From the NCBI RefSeq assembly GCF_000721605.1, contig NZ_JOIZ01000020.1, positions 120,207 through 184,206 on the forward strand: a stretch of DNA of 64,000 bases, read 5' to 3'. The stretch comes from Streptomyces sp. NRRL S-37. Its GTDB lineage: Bacteria; Actinomycetota; Actinomycetes; Streptomycetales; Streptomycetaceae. This document shows, in pieces, positions 16,679 to 25,715 of this stretch; within the stretch, counting starts at the first letter, position 1, and the number at the start of each line of letters is the position of its first letter. A model generated the notes under the pieces. That model was not told where the DNA came from and did no database searches. It worked only from the letters and a program-made list of their open reading frames with translations. The position numbers were made by a program, and so were the translations under genes.

Positions 16679-16858
16679 CTCGCCCCCGCCGCCCCTTCCC
16701 GTCCCGTCCTTCAAGGGGCGCTGCCCCTTTGACCCCGGACGTGCGGGTAGGTGAGTGGTTGCTCACGCAGTTCCCCGCGCCCCTGCAGGGGCGCGGGGAA
16801 CTGCGCATGGGGTCTGGGGGCGCAGCCCCCAGGGACGGGAAGGGGCGGCGGGGGCGAG
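16679..16858. repeat. 180-bp nested-hairpin intergenic element
   Basis: Outer arms 16679-16705 and 16832-16858 are perfectly complementary over 27 bp. Inside them lie three further hairpins: AAGGGGC-GC-TGCCCCTT, the 40-bp palindrome at 16766-16805, and CTGGGGG-CGCAG-CCCCCAG. Such composite GC-rich elements are frequent between Streptomyces genes. No transposase and no obvious target duplication are present. It separates the convergent oxidoreductase and channel genes and probably stops transcription from both sides. Confidence 0.8.
16766..16805. terminator. 40-bp perfect palindrome
   Basis: Two 20-base arms meet at a CTGCAG centre. The left arm begins CGCAGTTCCCCGCG and the right arm mirrors it exactly. 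In RNA it forms a very stable stem; it is the core of the surrounding nested element. Confidence 0.8.
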
Positions 16859-16869
16859 AAAAAGAAGCG

Positions 16870-17484
16870 TCACTCCGACCGGGCGTTCTCGCGCCGGCCC
16901 AGCCACACCTTCACCGGCACCAGCACCAGCCACCACCACATGGCGGCGGACCCGACGGCCAGGGCGAGCGGGACGGTCACCAGGAACACCGCCACCGTCG
17001 CCCCCAGGTCGACGGCGTAGAGCCCCTCGTCCCGCACGGGTGCGGCTCCGCCGCGCAGCCGGGGGCGCCGGGCGACGAGGACGGCCAGCGCCAGGTGGAC
17101 GGCGCCGAGCGAGGCCACCGTCACCGCGTAGATGATCACCGAGGCGCGTTCGTCGCCGTACTCGGAGACCAGCGCGGTCGGGAACGGCAGCAGGGCCGCG
17201 ATGCCCAGACCGAGCACGGTCAGCGAGATCACCTGCCCGTCCACCTGCCGGACCGTGCGGAAGATCGCCCGGTGATCGCGCCAGAAGCCGCCCAGCACCG
17301 CCAGGCTGATCCCGTAGGCGCCCAGGTCGGGCAGCGTGTCGCCCAGGGCCTGGTGGAACTCCTCGGAGTCCAGCCCCTGCGGCACGGAGATGTCCAGGAC
17401 CAGCAGGGTGATGGCGATGGCGAACACGCCGTCGGCGAGCGCGATCAGCCGCTCGGGCCCGCCTTCGGGCGTCGGATTCCTCAT
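16870..17484 (-). CDS. TMEM175/DUF1211-family membrane protein (potassium channel-like)
   Basis: 204 residues with six hydrophobic segments. The family signature is present in helix 1: RLIALADGVFAIAITLLVLD, matching the R-x3-FSDGVFAI pattern with Leu-Ala in place of Phe-Ser. Bacterial TMEM175 homologues form potassium-permeable tetrameric channels. A C-terminal Trp-rich helix (AMWWWLVLVPVKVWLG) precedes a basic tail. It lies between the hairpin element and the LacI gene and shows no functional link to either. Confidence 0.82.
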   Translation of the reverse strand: MRNPTPEGGPERLIALADGVFAIAITLLVLDISVPQGLDSEEFHQALGDTLPDLGAYGISLAVLGGFWRDHRAIFRTVRQVDGQVISLTVLGLGIAALLPFPTALVSEYGDERASVIIYAVTVASLGAVHLALAVLVARRPRLRGGAAPVRDEGLYAVDLGATVAVFLVTVPLALAVGSAAMWWWLVLVPVKVWLGRRENARSE

Positions 17485-17537
17485 GCGCACGACGGTAGGC
17501 AGGCCCGGCCCACGGCATGTGGTTACACGCCCGGCCG

Positions 17538-18572
17538 TCACCCCACCGTCGTCGGGGGCGGCATGTTGTAGGGGGTCACCACCTGGACGGCGGAGGGAAG
17601 GGTCGGCCCCGCCGGCGGCAGGGCGCCGTGGGCGCGCATCACCAGGTGGCAGGCCTCCCGCAGGTCGTGGCGCAGGTCGTGGTGGAGCACGGCGGACAGC
17701 CGGTGCTCGCGCAGCAGCCGGGTGTTGTCGTGGTCGAGGTCGTGCGCGACGAACACCGCACACTCGCGTCCGGCGTCCTCGAAGGCGCGCAGGGTGGCGA
17801 TGTTGCCGCCGCCGATCGAGTAGACCGCGCGGATCCCCGGGTCGCGTTCCAGGGCGGCCCGGACCAGGTCGTACTGGGTGGCGTCCAGGCCCTGGCCCTC
17901 GGCGATCTCGACCAGCGCCCGCCCCGGCTGCCGTGCGCGCATCGTCGCCCGGAACCCCATCTCGCGCTCCTCCTCGTTGCGGAAGGACCCGCTCGACAGA
18001 CTGGTGAGGACATTGCCCGGCCGGTCCCCCAGCCACTGCCCCACCAGATACGCGGCGGTCGCGCCCGCCGCCCGGTTGTCGCTGCCGACGTGCCCGATCC
18101 GGGCGCTCGCGGGCAGGTCCGTCACCAGGGTCACCACGGGGATCCCGGCCGCCGCGAGCCGGCCGACGGCCGCGGTGACCTCGGGGACGTCGGGGGCCTT
18201 GAGGAGCACGCCCTGGGAGCCGCGCCGGCCGATCCGGTCCAGGACGGCGACCAGTTCCCCCGCCGGGCCTGTCTCCCGGAAGTGGAAGCGGGAGCGGACC
18301 ACCGCCGGGTGCAGGGAGGGCAGTTCGGCCTCCAGCGCGGCCCGGACGGCCGTCGAGAACCGCTCCGGCGACTGCATCACGATGTCCACCATGAACGTCC
18401 GGCCGACCAGCCGGACCTGGGTGCGCTGCCGGTCCAGGTCGGCGATCGCCCGGTGCACCTCCCGCGCGGTGCTCTCCCGCACTCCGCCCCGGCCGTTGAG
18501 GACCCGGTCCACCGTGGCCTCGCTCAAACCGGCCTGACGTGCGATTTCCCGGATCGGGAAGGGATGGCCCAC
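17538..18572 (-). CDS. LacI-family transcriptional regulator of the inositol region
   Basis: 344 residues. The DNA-binding head is PIREIARQAGLSEATVDRVL, with VDRVLN instead of the usual VSRVLN. A hinge and a periplasmic-binding-protein-like sugar domain follow (FMVDIVMQSP, VTLVTDLPAS, GNVLTSLSSGSFRNEEERE). The GTG start 18572 has GGAG 7 bases upstream. It is divergent from the PhyH/SDR/Gfo operon. The intergenic region carries the motif GTTTGTACTGACA, which recurs almost exactly between the ABC-importer operon and iolC, so this protein may control both blocks. Confidence 0.9.
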   Translation of the reverse strand: MGHPFPIREIARQAGLSEATVDRVLNGRGGVRESTAREVHRAIADLDRQRTQVRLVGRTFMVDIVMQSPERFSTAVRAALEAELPSLHPAVVRSRFHFRETGPAGELVAVLDRIGRRGSQGVLLKAPDVPEVTAAVGRLAAAGIPVVTLVTDLPASARIGHVGSDNRAAGATAAYLVGQWLGDRPGNVLTSLSSGSFRNEEEREMGFRATMRARQPGRALVEIAEGQGLDATQYDLVRAALERDPGIRAVYSIGGGNIATLRAFEDAGRECAVFVAHDLDHDNTRLLREHRLSAVLHHDLRHDLREACHLVMRAHGALPPAGPTLPSAVQVVTPYNMPPPTTVG

Positions 18573-18620
18573 ATCCGCTCCTGAGGGGTTTTTGATGGCT
18601 CGCTGCTGGTTGTTCGAAGG

Positions 18621-18633
18621 GTTTGTACTGACA
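18621..18633 (+). promoter_or_regulatory. shared motif GTTTGTACTGACA (putative operator 1)
   Basis: Found in the 107-bp region between the LacI gene and the PhyH operon. Twelve of thirteen bases match the inverted copy at 26907-26919 between the importer operon and iolC. It is A/T rich in a GC-rich context, as expected of a regulator site. Confidence 0.5.
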
Positions 18634-18679
18634 AGAATGACATCAGTCGCGTCGCTCCGTGACCCGAAGGGACGACCCC

Positions 18680-19855
18680 ATGTCAGCCTCCACCCACCAG
18701 CGGACGCCCGCGCCGGCCGCCTGGCTGTCCGAGCGGGACTGCGATCTGGACGCCTTCCGCGCCCTGGTCGAGCAGCCGACGGATGCCGCCGCCTACCCGC
18801 ACGCCAGTGGCGTCGAGCGGAACGTGCTGCTGTACGACGCCGACCGGCTCGCCCTCGCCGACCGCCGTGCCGTCCAGGCCGAGCTGGTACGCGCGTTCGC
18901 GGACGGCCCCGGCATCGTGGTGATCCGCGGCGCCTTCGCCGACCCGGCGGTGGTGGACCGGACCACCGCCGTGTTCGACGCCCTGATCGCCGAGCAGCGC
19001 GCCTCGGGCGCCGCGGCCGGCGACCACTTCGCCAAACCGGGCGCCAACGACCGGGTGTGGAACGCCCTGGAGAAGGCGGCCCTGTACGACCCCGAGGCGT
19101 TCGCCGACTACTACGCCAACGACGTGATCGCGCTGGTCTCCTCCGCCTGGCTCGGCCCCGGCTACCAGGTCACCTCCCAGGTCAACGTGGTCAATCCGGG
19201 CGGCGCGGCGCAGACCGTGCACCGCGACTACCACCTCGGGTTCCTCTCGAACGAGGCCGCCTCCGCCTACCCGGCGCACGTGCACCGCCTCTCCCCCGTG
19301 CTCACCCTCCAGGGCGCGGTGGCCCACTGCGACATGCCCGTCGAGTCCGGGCCCACGCTGTACCTGCCGCACTCGCAGAAGTACGAGCCCGGCTACCTCG
19401 CCTGGCGACTGCCGGAGTTCCGGGCGTACTTCGAGGAGCACCACGTACAACTGCCGCTCGCCAAGGGCGACGCGGTGTTCTTCAACCCGGCGCTGTTCCA
19501 CGCCGCCGGCGCCAACCACTCGGCGGACATCCGGCGCATGGCCAACCTGCTCCAGGTGTCGTCGGCGTTCGGCCGGGCGATGGAGACGGTGGACCGCGAG
19601 GCGGTGGCGGGCGCCGTGTACCCGGTGCTCCTCAAGCGGCGGGGCGAGGGCGCCGGCGAGCGGTGGCTGGAGAACGTGATCGCGGCGAGCGCCGAGGGCT
19701 ACCCCTTCCCCACCAACCTCGACCGTGACCCGCCGGTCGAGGGCCTGGCCCCGCCCTCGCAGGCCGACGTCGTGCGCCGGGCGCTGCGTGAGGGCTGGAC
19801 CGCGCGGACCCTGCGGGGCGAGCTGCGGGCCGGCGCCAAGCGGCGCGAGAGCTGA
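18680..19855 (+). CDS. phytanoyl-CoA dioxygenase (PhyH) family Fe(II)/2-oxoglutarate oxygenase
   Basis: 391 residues with the double-stranded beta-helix signature: the HxD metal motif in VHRDYHLGF, the distal His in HAAGANHS, and a likely 2-oxoglutarate-binding Arg in DIRRMANLLQ. GIVVIRGAF near residue 80 opens the fold. ATG 18680 has AAGGGA 7-12 bases upstream. It is the first gene of a plus-strand operon with an SDR and a Gfo/Idh dehydrogenase, opposite LacI and next to inositol catabolism. Hydroxylation or O-demethylation of a cyclitol or sugar derivative is a plausible but unproven role. Confidence 0.85.
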   Translation: MSASTHQRTPAPAAWLSERDCDLDAFRALVEQPTDAAAYPHASGVERNVLLYDADRLALADRRAVQAELVRAFADGPGIVVIRGAFADPAVVDRTTAVFDALIAEQRASGAAAGDHFAKPGANDRVWNALEKAALYDPEAFADYYANDVIALVSSAWLGPGYQVTSQVNVVNPGGAAQTVHRDYHLGFLSNEAASAYPAHVHRLSPVLTLQGAVAHCDMPVESGPTLYLPHSQKYEPGYLAWRLPEFRAYFEEHHVQLPLAKGDAVFFNPALFHAAGANHSADIRRMANLLQVSSAFGRAMETVDREAVAGAVYPVLLKRRGEGAGERWLENVIAASAEGYPFPTNLDRDPPVEGLAPPSQADVVRRALREGWTARTLRGELRAGAKRRES

Positions 19856-19873
19856 GAGGAGCCGGACGCAGGC

Positions 19874-20650
19874 ATGGGACTTCTCGACGACAAGGCCGTT
19901 CTCGTCAACGGCGGCAGTCAGGGCGTCGGCGCGGCCGTCGCGCGGGCCGCGGTCCGCGAGGGGGCGGTCGTGGCCGTGAGCGGGCGGCGCCCGGAGCCCG
20001 GTGAGGCGCTGGTGGCCGAACTGACCGCCGCGGGCGGCAAGGCGATGTTCGTACGGGCCGACCTGGCGGACGCCGAGCAGGCCACGGCGTGTGTCGCGCG
20101 GGTGGTGGAGGCGTACGGGCGGATCGACTGCCTGGTCAACTCCGCGGGACTCACCTCGCGCGGGACGCTGCTCGACACCACGCCCGAACTGTTCGACCAG
20201 CACATCGCGGTCAACCTCAAGGCGCCTTTCTTCGCCATGCAGGCCGCCGTCGCCGACATGGTGCGGCGCGCGGCACCCGGCACGGTCGTCAACGTCATCA
20301 CCTCCTCCGCGCACGGCGGGCAGCCGTTCCTGGCGCCCTACGTCGCCGCGAAGGCGGGGCTGATCGGCCTGACGCGGAACGCGGCGCACGCCCACCGCTG
20401 GGACCGGATCCGGATCAACGGCCTGAACATCGGCTGGACCGCCACCGAGGGCGAGGACGCCACCCAGCGCGCCTTCCACGGCGCCGGGGACGACTGGCGC
20501 GAACAGGCCGCCGCGCGGCTGCCGATGGGAAAGCTCGGCCAACCGGACGAGATCGCCGACTTCGTGGTCCTGCTGCTCTCCGACCGTTCCGGGGTGGTCA
20601 CCGGCTCCGTGATCGACTGGGACCAGAACGTCCTCGGCGGCCTCGACTGA
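19874..20650 (+). CDS. short-chain dehydrogenase/reductase
   Basis: 258 residues, classical SDR. The cofactor loop is VLVNGGSQGVGAAVA, with Asn replacing the usual Thr. The NSAG motif is followed by the catalytic Ser (ITSSAHGG) and YxxxK (YVAAKAG). It starts 18 bp after the PhyH gene, with GAGAGGAG upstream. With the PhyH and Gfo/Idh proteins it probably oxidises a polyol-type intermediate; the exact substrate cannot be read from the sequence. Confidence 0.9.
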   Translation: MGLLDDKAVLVNGGSQGVGAAVARAAVREGAVVAVSGRRPEPGEALVAELTAAGGKAMFVRADLADAEQATACVARVVEAYGRIDCLVNSAGLTSRGTLLDTTPELFDQHIAVNLKAPFFAMQAAVADMVRRAAPGTVVNVITSSAHGGQPFLAPYVAAKAGLIGLTRNAAHAHRWDRIRINGLNIGWTATEGEDATQRAFHGAGDDWREQAAARLPMGKLGQPDEIADFVVLLLSDRSGVVTGSVIDWDQNVLGGLD

Positions 20651-20703
20651 CCTCCCCGCACACCCCGCTCGTACGCACCCGCAAGCAAGGAGCACCGTCC
20701 CCC

Positions 20704-21708
20704 ATGCGCATCGGAATCCTCGGCCTCGGCCGCATCGGCGCCTTCCACGCCGAGACCCTCTCCGGGCTCGGCGCCGTCGAGTCCCTCGTCGTCTCCGACC
20801 CGTTCGCGGACGCCGCGAAGGCCGCCGCCGAACGGTTCGGCGCCGAGGTCGCGGACTCCCCCGAGGCCCTGCTCGCGGCCGGGGTGGACGGCGTGGTCGT
20901 CGCCGCCGCGACCGACGCCCACCCGGCGCTGATCCTCGCCTGTGTGGAGGCGGGCGTGCCCGTCTTCTGCGAGAAGCCGGTGGCCCGCACCATGGCCGAG
21001 GGGGTGGCGGTACTGAAGGCGGTCGAGGGCCGTGACGTGCCGGTCCAGATCGGCTTCAACCGCCGCTTCGACGCCGGCTTCGCCGCCGCGCGGGCCGCCG
21101 TACGGAGCGGGGAACTGGGCACGCTGCACACCGTGCGCTCGACGACGCTGGACCCGGCTCCGCCGCCGGCCGCGTACGTCGCCGCGTCCGGGGGCATCTT
21201 CCGGGACTGCTCGGTGCACGACTTCGACATCATCCGCTGGGTGACCGGCCGCGAGGTGACCGAGGTGTACGCGGCCGGCGGCAACCGGGGCGCCGGCTAC
21301 ATCAGGGAGGCGGGCGACGCCGACACCACCGGCGCGGTCCTCACCCTGGACGACGGCACCCTCGCGGTGGTCTCCAACAGCCGCCACAACGGCCGCGGTC
21401 ACGACGTCCGCATGGAGCTCCACGGCTTCGCCGACTCGATCGCGGTGGGGCTGGAGGACAGGCTGCCGCTGCGGTCGGTGGAGCCGGGCACGGCCTTCCC
21501 CGCCGGTACTCCCCACGACTTCTTCATGGACCGGTTCGCTGCCGCCTACCGCGCCGAACTGGCCGCGTTCACCGAGGTCGTGGCCGGTGTCCTCCCCTCG
21601 CCGTGCACGGTCGCGGACGCCCTGGAGGCGGGCTGGATCGCCGAGGCGTGCACCCTGTCGCTGCGCGAGCACCGTCCCGTCACCGTCGAGGAGGTACGGC
21701 AGGGCTGA
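20704..21708 (+). CDS. Gfo/Idh/MocA oxidoreductase (inositol 2-dehydrogenase-like)
   Basis: 334 residues. The Rossmann motif GILGLGRIGAFHAETL and EKP motif (CEKPVARTMAEG) are present. So is the GFNRRFD signature and the catalytic DCSVHDFDIIRW of myo-inositol 2-dehydrogenase-like proteins. ATG 20704 follows AAGGAG. It is the third gene of the PhyH operon and the second of three Gfo/Idh proteins in 7 kb, so it probably acts on another stereoisomer or a derivative of inositol. It converges on iolG, with a hairpin at 21727-21758 between them. Confidence 0.88.
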   Translation: MRIGILGLGRIGAFHAETLSGLGAVESLVVSDPFADAAKAAAERFGAEVADSPEALLAAGVDGVVVAAATDAHPALILACVEAGVPVFCEKPVARTMAEGVAVLKAVEGRDVPVQIGFNRRFDAGFAAARAAVRSGELGTLHTVRSTTLDPAPPPAAYVAASGGIFRDCSVHDFDIIRWVTGREVTEVYAAGGNRGAGYIREAGDADTTGAVLTLDDGTLAVVSNSRHNGRGHDVRMELHGFADSIAVGLEDRLPLRSVEPGTAFPAGTPHDFFMDRFAAAYRAELAAFTEVVAGVLPSPCTVADALEAGWIAEACTLSLREHRPVTVEEVRQG

Positions 21709-21726
21709 GCGGGTCCGGCCGGGCCC

Positions 21727-21758
21727 CCCGCGCGCCGGAATCCCCGGAGCCGCGCGGG
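21727..21758. terminator. stem-loop between convergent dehydrogenase genes
   Basis: CCCGCGCG (21727-21734) pairs with CGCGCGGG (21751-21758). A smaller CCGG/CCGG pairing lies inside. It is placed where both convergent transcripts need to end. Confidence 0.5.
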
Positions 21759-21769
21759 CGGGCCCGCCG

Positions 21770-22789
21770 TCACCGGTACAGCGCGGGTTTCTCCACCAGG
21801 TCGACCTCCACCCGGCCGCCCTGCTCCAGCGCCCGCACCCCCGCCTCGCACACGGCCGCCGCGGCGTAGCCGTCCCACGTGCCGGGGCCGGTGATCTCGC
21901 CGCGCCGGGTCGCGTCGACCCAGGCCTGGACCTCGTCGTCGTAGGCCTGGGCGAAGCGTTCGGTCCAGTCCTGGGCGATGGTGCCGCCCCAGTGGCCGGC
22001 CGTGTGGGTGACCAGGGCGTGGCCGTCGCCGATGCGGGCGGTGCCGCCTTCGCAGACCACCTCGGCCTGTACCTGGTAGCCGAAGCCGCAGTTGACGAAG
22101 ATCTCGACGTCGCTGAGCGCGCCGCCGTCGGTCTCCAGGACGACGAACTGCGGGTCGGCCAGTCCCTCGGGGGCGCCGGCCGACGGGGTGGGGCGCAGGA
22201 CCGTGACGGCGGTGATCTCGTGGCCGAGGAGCCAGCGGGTGGCGTCCACCTCGTGGGCCACGGAGTCGGTGATGAGCATCGCACTTGTGAAGAAGGGCGC
22301 GCTGGCCACGTTGCGGTGCCGGTTGTGCAGCATCAGCGGACGGCCCAGTCGCCCGGTCTCCAGCAGGGCTTTCAGGCGCACGTACTCGGTGTCGTAGCGG
22401 CGCATGAAGCCGACCTGGACCCTGCGGTGGCCGAGGGCCTGTTCGGCCTCCATGACGCGCAGGGCGGAGGCCGCGTCCGGGGTGAGCGGCTTCTCGCACA
22501 GGACGGGCAGGTCGTGCTCGAACGCGGCGATCAGGGCGGCCTCGTGGGCCGTCCCGGAGGAGGCGATGAGCACGGCGTCGACGTCGGCCACCGCCATCGC
22601 GGCGGCCGGGTCGGTGTGGGCGGTGCAGCCGTCGACGCCCGCGGCGACGGCCTCGGCCCGTCCGGCGTCGATGTCCACGACGGCGGTGACCCGCGCGCCG
22701 CTGACGGCCCGGTCGATGCGGCGTACGTGGTCGGCGCCCATCCGGCCGGTGCCGATGACGGCGACGCGCAGCGGCTCGCGCCGGTCCAT
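21770..22789 (-). CDS. iolG: myo-inositol 2-dehydrogenase (IolG), Gfo/Idh/MocA family
   Basis: 339 residues. Motifs: [34 protein letters not shown] and the catalytic [14 protein letters not shown]. The length and motif set fit the actinomycete IolG that oxidises myo-inositol to 2-keto-myo-inositol with NAD+. ATG 22789 has a GGGGAGG site about 9 bases upstream. It is the last gene of the importer operon (substrate-binding protein, permease, ATPase, TIM-barrel isomerase, iolG), which ties uptake to the first oxidation. Confidence 0.88.
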   Translation of the reverse strand: MDRREPLRVAVIGTGRMGADHVRRIDRAVSGARVTAVVDIDAGRAEAVAAGVDGCTAHTDPAAAMAVADVDAVLIASSGTAHEAALIAAFEHDLPVLCEKPLTPDAASALRVMEAEQALGHRRVQVGFMRRYDTEYVRLKALLETGRLGRPLMLHNRHRNVASAPFFTSAMLITDSVAHEVDATRWLLGHEITAVTVLRPTPSAGAPEGLADPQFVVLETDGGALSDVEIFVNCGFGYQVQAEVVCEGGTARIGDGHALVTHTAGHWGGTIAQDWTERFAQAYDDEVQAWVDATRRGEITGPGTWDGYAAAAVCEAGVRALEQGGRVEVDLVEKPALYR

Positions 22790-22817
22790 GGCTCTCGCCT
22801 CCCCTTCGCCGGGCTCG

Positions 22818-23720
22818 TCAGGCGCCGCAGGAGCGGAGGAACCGGCGGGTGCGCACGGCGATGGGGAGCGGCTTGTCCGGCTCGCAGGGGTACATGTCCT
22901 GCTCGACGATCGCGAACAGGTCCACGCCCAGCTTCTGCGCGGCCGTGAGGACCGGGCCCAGCTCGGGGACGCCGGCGGGCGGTTCGCACATCACCCCGCG
23001 CTGCACGGCCGGCCCGAACGGGACCTCGTTCTCGACGACGTCGGCGAGGATCTCCGGGTCGACCTGCTTGAGGTGGAGGTAGCCGATGCGTTCGCCGTAG
23101 GTCTCGATCAGCTTGACGCTGTCGCCGCCGCAGTAGGCGTAGTGGCCGGTGTCCAGGCAGAGGCTGACCAGGCCGGAGTCGGTCGAGTCGAGGAAGCGCT
23201 CGACGTGCTCCTCGGTGTCGATGTGGGTGTCGGCGTGCGGGTGGACGACGATGTCCAGGCCGTACGTGTCCTTCACCTCGCGGCCGAGGCGTTCCATGCC
23301 CCGGGTGAGGTGGCCCCACTGCTCGGTGGTGAGCTCCGGGGCTTCGAGGATCTCGGCGGTCTTGTCGTCGCGCCAGAAGGACGGGATGACGACGAGGTGC
23401 TTCGCGTCCATGGCCTGGGTGAGGGCGGCGACGCGGCTGACCTGTTCCCAGGTGCTGTCCCATTCGGAGGGGCCGCGGTGCAGTCCGCAGAAGATGGTGC
23501 CGGCGGAGACCTTGAGGTCGCGCTTCTTCACCTCGTCGCCGAGGCGGGCCGGGTCGGTGGGGAGGTAGCCGTAGGGGCCGAGTTCGATCCAGGAGTAGCC
23601 GGCCTCGGCGACCTCGTCGAGGAAGCGCTGCCAGGGCACCTGCCGCGGGTCGTCGGGGAACCAGACGCCCCAGGAGTCGGGGGCGGAACCGATCCGGATG
23701 CGGTCGAGCGCGACTGCCAT
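22818..23720 (-). CDS. sugar phosphate isomerase/epimerase family TIM barrel (inosose dehydratase-like)
   Basis: 300 residues of the AP-endonuclease-2-like TIM-barrel family (IolE/IolI/IolH). It begins [16 protein letters not shown] and contains [46 protein letters not shown] and YLHLKQVD, which together provide the Glu/His/Asp metal ligands of the family. It lies directly after the ATPase gene and before iolG, so dehydration or isomerisation of inosose is the natural role. The N-terminal motif differs from classical IolE, so the exact reaction is left open. Confidence 0.82.
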   Translation of the reverse strand: MAVALDRIRIGSAPDSWGVWFPDDPRQVPWQRFLDEVAEAGYSWIELGPYGYLPTDPARLGDEVKKRDLKVSAGTIFCGLHRGPSEWDSTWEQVSRVAALTQAMDAKHLVVIPSFWRDDKTAEILEAPELTTEQWGHLTRGMERLGREVKDTYGLDIVVHPHADTHIDTEEHVERFLDSTDSGLVSLCLDTGHYAYCGGDSVKLIETYGERIGYLHLKQVDPEILADVVENEVPFGPAVQRGVMCEPPAGVPELGPVLTAAQKLGVDLFAIVEQDMYPCEPDKPLPIAVRTRRFLRSCGA

Positions 23721-23721
23721 G

Positions 23722-24633
23722 TCAGGACTTTCCTTCCGGAGTTGCGGCCGCGGGGGCCTGGAGGTCGCCCTCCTCGGGGAGTTCCTCGGTGTCGACGCCG
23801 CCGACCTGCGCCAGTTCGTGCTTGAGCGCGGCCAGTTCGGCGCCGCCGGCCATGTGGTTGGTCAGCTCCTCGAGGCCGACCTCGCCGCGGGGGGCGGACA
23901 GTTCCGTGGTGCCCAGGCGCAGCACGCTGAAGTGGTCGCCGACCATGTAGGCGTGGTGCGGGTTGTGGGTGATGAAGATGACGCCGAGGCCGCGGTCGCG
24001 GGCCATCGCGATGTACTTCAGGACCACGCCGGACTGTTTGACGCCGAGGGCGGCGGTCGGCTCGTCGAGGATGAGGACGCGGGCGCCGAAGTAGACGGCG
24101 CGGGCGATGGCGACGCACTGGCGCTGGCCGCCGGAGAGGGTGCCGATGGGCTGCTCCAGGTCGTCCAGGACGATGCCCATGTTGCGCAGTTCCTCGTCGG
24201 CCGTCCTCTTCATCCGGTCGATGTCGAGGCGGCGGACGGGCCAGGGGCCCTTGGTCATCTCGGAGCCGAGGAAGAAGTTCCGCCACACCGGCATCAGCGG
24301 GACGACCGCGAGGTCCTGGTAGACGGTGGCGATGCCCTTGTCGAGGGCCTCACGCGGGGTGGAGAAGCGCACCGGCTCGCCGTCGACGAGGAACTCGCCC
24401 TCGGTGTGCTGGTGCAGCCCCGAGATGATCTTGATGAGGGTGGACTTGCCGGCGCCGTTGTCGCCGAGGACGCAGGTCACCTCGGCGGGGTGGACGGTGA
24501 GGTCGACGCCGTGCAGGGCGCGGATGTTGCCGTAGGACTTGCCGGCGGCGCGGAGTTCGACCAGGGGGCGGTCGCCGGCGGGCGCGGTGTCCTTGCGGAC
24601 GGCGCCGTGGGTGCCGGGGGTCTTGTCGGTCAT
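23722..24633 (-). CDS. sugar ABC transporter ATP-binding protein (single-module, ribose/fructose type)
   Basis: 303 residues with one nucleotide-binding domain: Walker [11 protein letters not shown] loop YQDLAVVP, signature [14 protein letters not shown], Walker [13 protein letters not shown] and H loop FITHNPHH. Ribose-type importers usually have a double ATPase of about 500 residues; this single-module form resembles FrcA. ATG 24633 is chosen because GGAGGTGA lies 8 bases upstream. It works with the adjacent permease and lipoprotein, probably importing inositol. Confidence 0.92.
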   Translation of the reverse strand: MTDKTPGTHGAVRKDTAPAGDRPLVELRAAGKSYGNIRALHGVDLTVHPAEVTCVLGDNGAGKSTLIKIISGLHQHTEGEFLVDGEPVRFSTPREALDKGIATVYQDLAVVPLMPVWRNFFLGSEMTKGPWPVRRLDIDRMKRTADEELRNMGIVLDDLEQPIGTLSGGQRQCVAIARAVYFGARVLILDEPTAALGVKQSGVVLKYIAMARDRGLGVIFITHNPHHAYMVGDHFSVLRLGTTELSAPRGEVGLEELTNHMAGGAELAALKHELAQVGGVDTEELPEEGDLQAPAAATPEGKS

Positions 24634-24638
24634 TGCGG

Positions 24639-25715
24639 TCACCTCCGGGTCGCCTGGCGCTGGACCCACAGATTGATGAGGACGGCGCCGAGCAGCATCA
24701 CGCCGAGAAAGGCCTTGAACCAGTCCGGGTTCCAGCCGGCGTAGACGATGCCCTGCTGCACCATGCCGAACATGAAGGCGCCGAAGACCGGGCCGATCGC
24801 GCTGCCGGCGCCGCCGGTCAGCAGACAGCCGCCGATGACGGCGGCGGCGATGTAGATGAGCTCCTGGCCCACGCCCTCGCCGGACTGCACGGTGTTGAAG
24901 GAGAACAGGTTGTGCATGCCGACGAACCAGGCGCCGAAGCCGACCAGCATGAACAGGGAGATCTTGGTGAAGGTGACGGGGACGCCGACCGCGCGGGCGC
25001 TCTCCTTGTTGCCGCCGACGGCGAAGACCCAGTTGCCGTACTTGGTGCGCAGCAGCACCCAGGTGGCCAGCGCGGCGAAGACGAGCCACCACACCACGGT
25101 GATCTTCACCTCGACGCCGGCGACGTCGAAGGTGGAGGCGAAGAGGGCCTTGGCCTGGTCGAAGCCGTCCATGTCGGCGACGCTGTCGGTGGCGACGTTG
25201 CCGGTGACCAGCTTGGTCACCGCGAGGTTCACGCCTTGCAGGATCAGGAAGGTGCCGAGGGTGACCAGGAAGCTGGGCAGTCCCGTCTTGACCAGCATCC
25301 AGCCGTTGAACGCGCCGATGCCCAGGGAGACCGCCAGGGCGACGATCACGCCCGTCCACACGTTCAGGGTGAGCTGGTAGCTGAGCATGCTCGCGGTCAG
25401 TGCCGAGGTCACGACGGCGACACCGGACGAGAGGTCGAACTCTCCGCCGATCATCAGCAGGGCCACGGGCAGTGCCATGATCCCGATGACCGACGACTGG
25501 TACAGGATGTTCGCCATGGAGCCGCCGTCCCGCACCGGCGGAGCGGCGAACAGGAAGAACACCATGACGGCCATGGCGCCGAGGAACACGCCGACCTCGG
25601 GACGGGCGAGGAGCCGCAGGGCGAGCGGGCGCCGCACGGTGCGGCCGTCGCTCTGTTTCGGGCCGGGGGCCGGCGGTGGACCCACCGCCGGCTCAGCCTG
25701 TTGGGCCATGCTCAT
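24639..25715 (-). CDS. ABC transporter permease, ribose/inositol (BPD_transp_2) type
   Basis: 358 residues and about ten hydrophobic helices. The conserved cytoplasmic loop [11 protein letters not shown] is the coupling region seen in RbsC-like permeases, and [11 protein letters not shown] is the helix 2-3 signature. The start codon overlaps the stop of the substrate-binding protein by one base (TGATG); an alternative GTG lies 3 bases upstream and another ATG 6 bases downstream. It forms the membrane channel of the importer encoded by the two flanking genes. Confidence 0.92.
   Translation of the reverse strand: MSMAQQAEPAVGPPPAPGPKQSDGRTVRRPLALRLLARPEVGVFLGAMAVMVFFLFAAPPVRDGGSMANILYQSSVIGIMALPVALLMIGGEFDLSSGVAVVTSALTASMLSYQLTLNVWTGVIVALAVSLGIGAFNGWMLVKTGLPSFLVTLGTFLILQGVNLAVTKLVTGNVATDSVADMDGFDQAKALFASTFDVAGVEVKITVVWWLVFAALATWVLLRTKYGNWVFAVGGNKESARAVGVPVTFTKISLFMLVGFGAWFVGMHNLFSFNTVQSGEGVGQELIYIAAAVIGGCLLTGGAGSAIGPVFGAFMFGMVQQGIVYAGWNPDWFKAFLGVMLLGAVLINLWVQRQATRR

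Noticed and set aside
16679..16858. Composite hairpin element as an insertion sequence or MITE
   Set aside because: No transposase and no target-site duplication are visible at its borders, so only a structured repeat is claimed.
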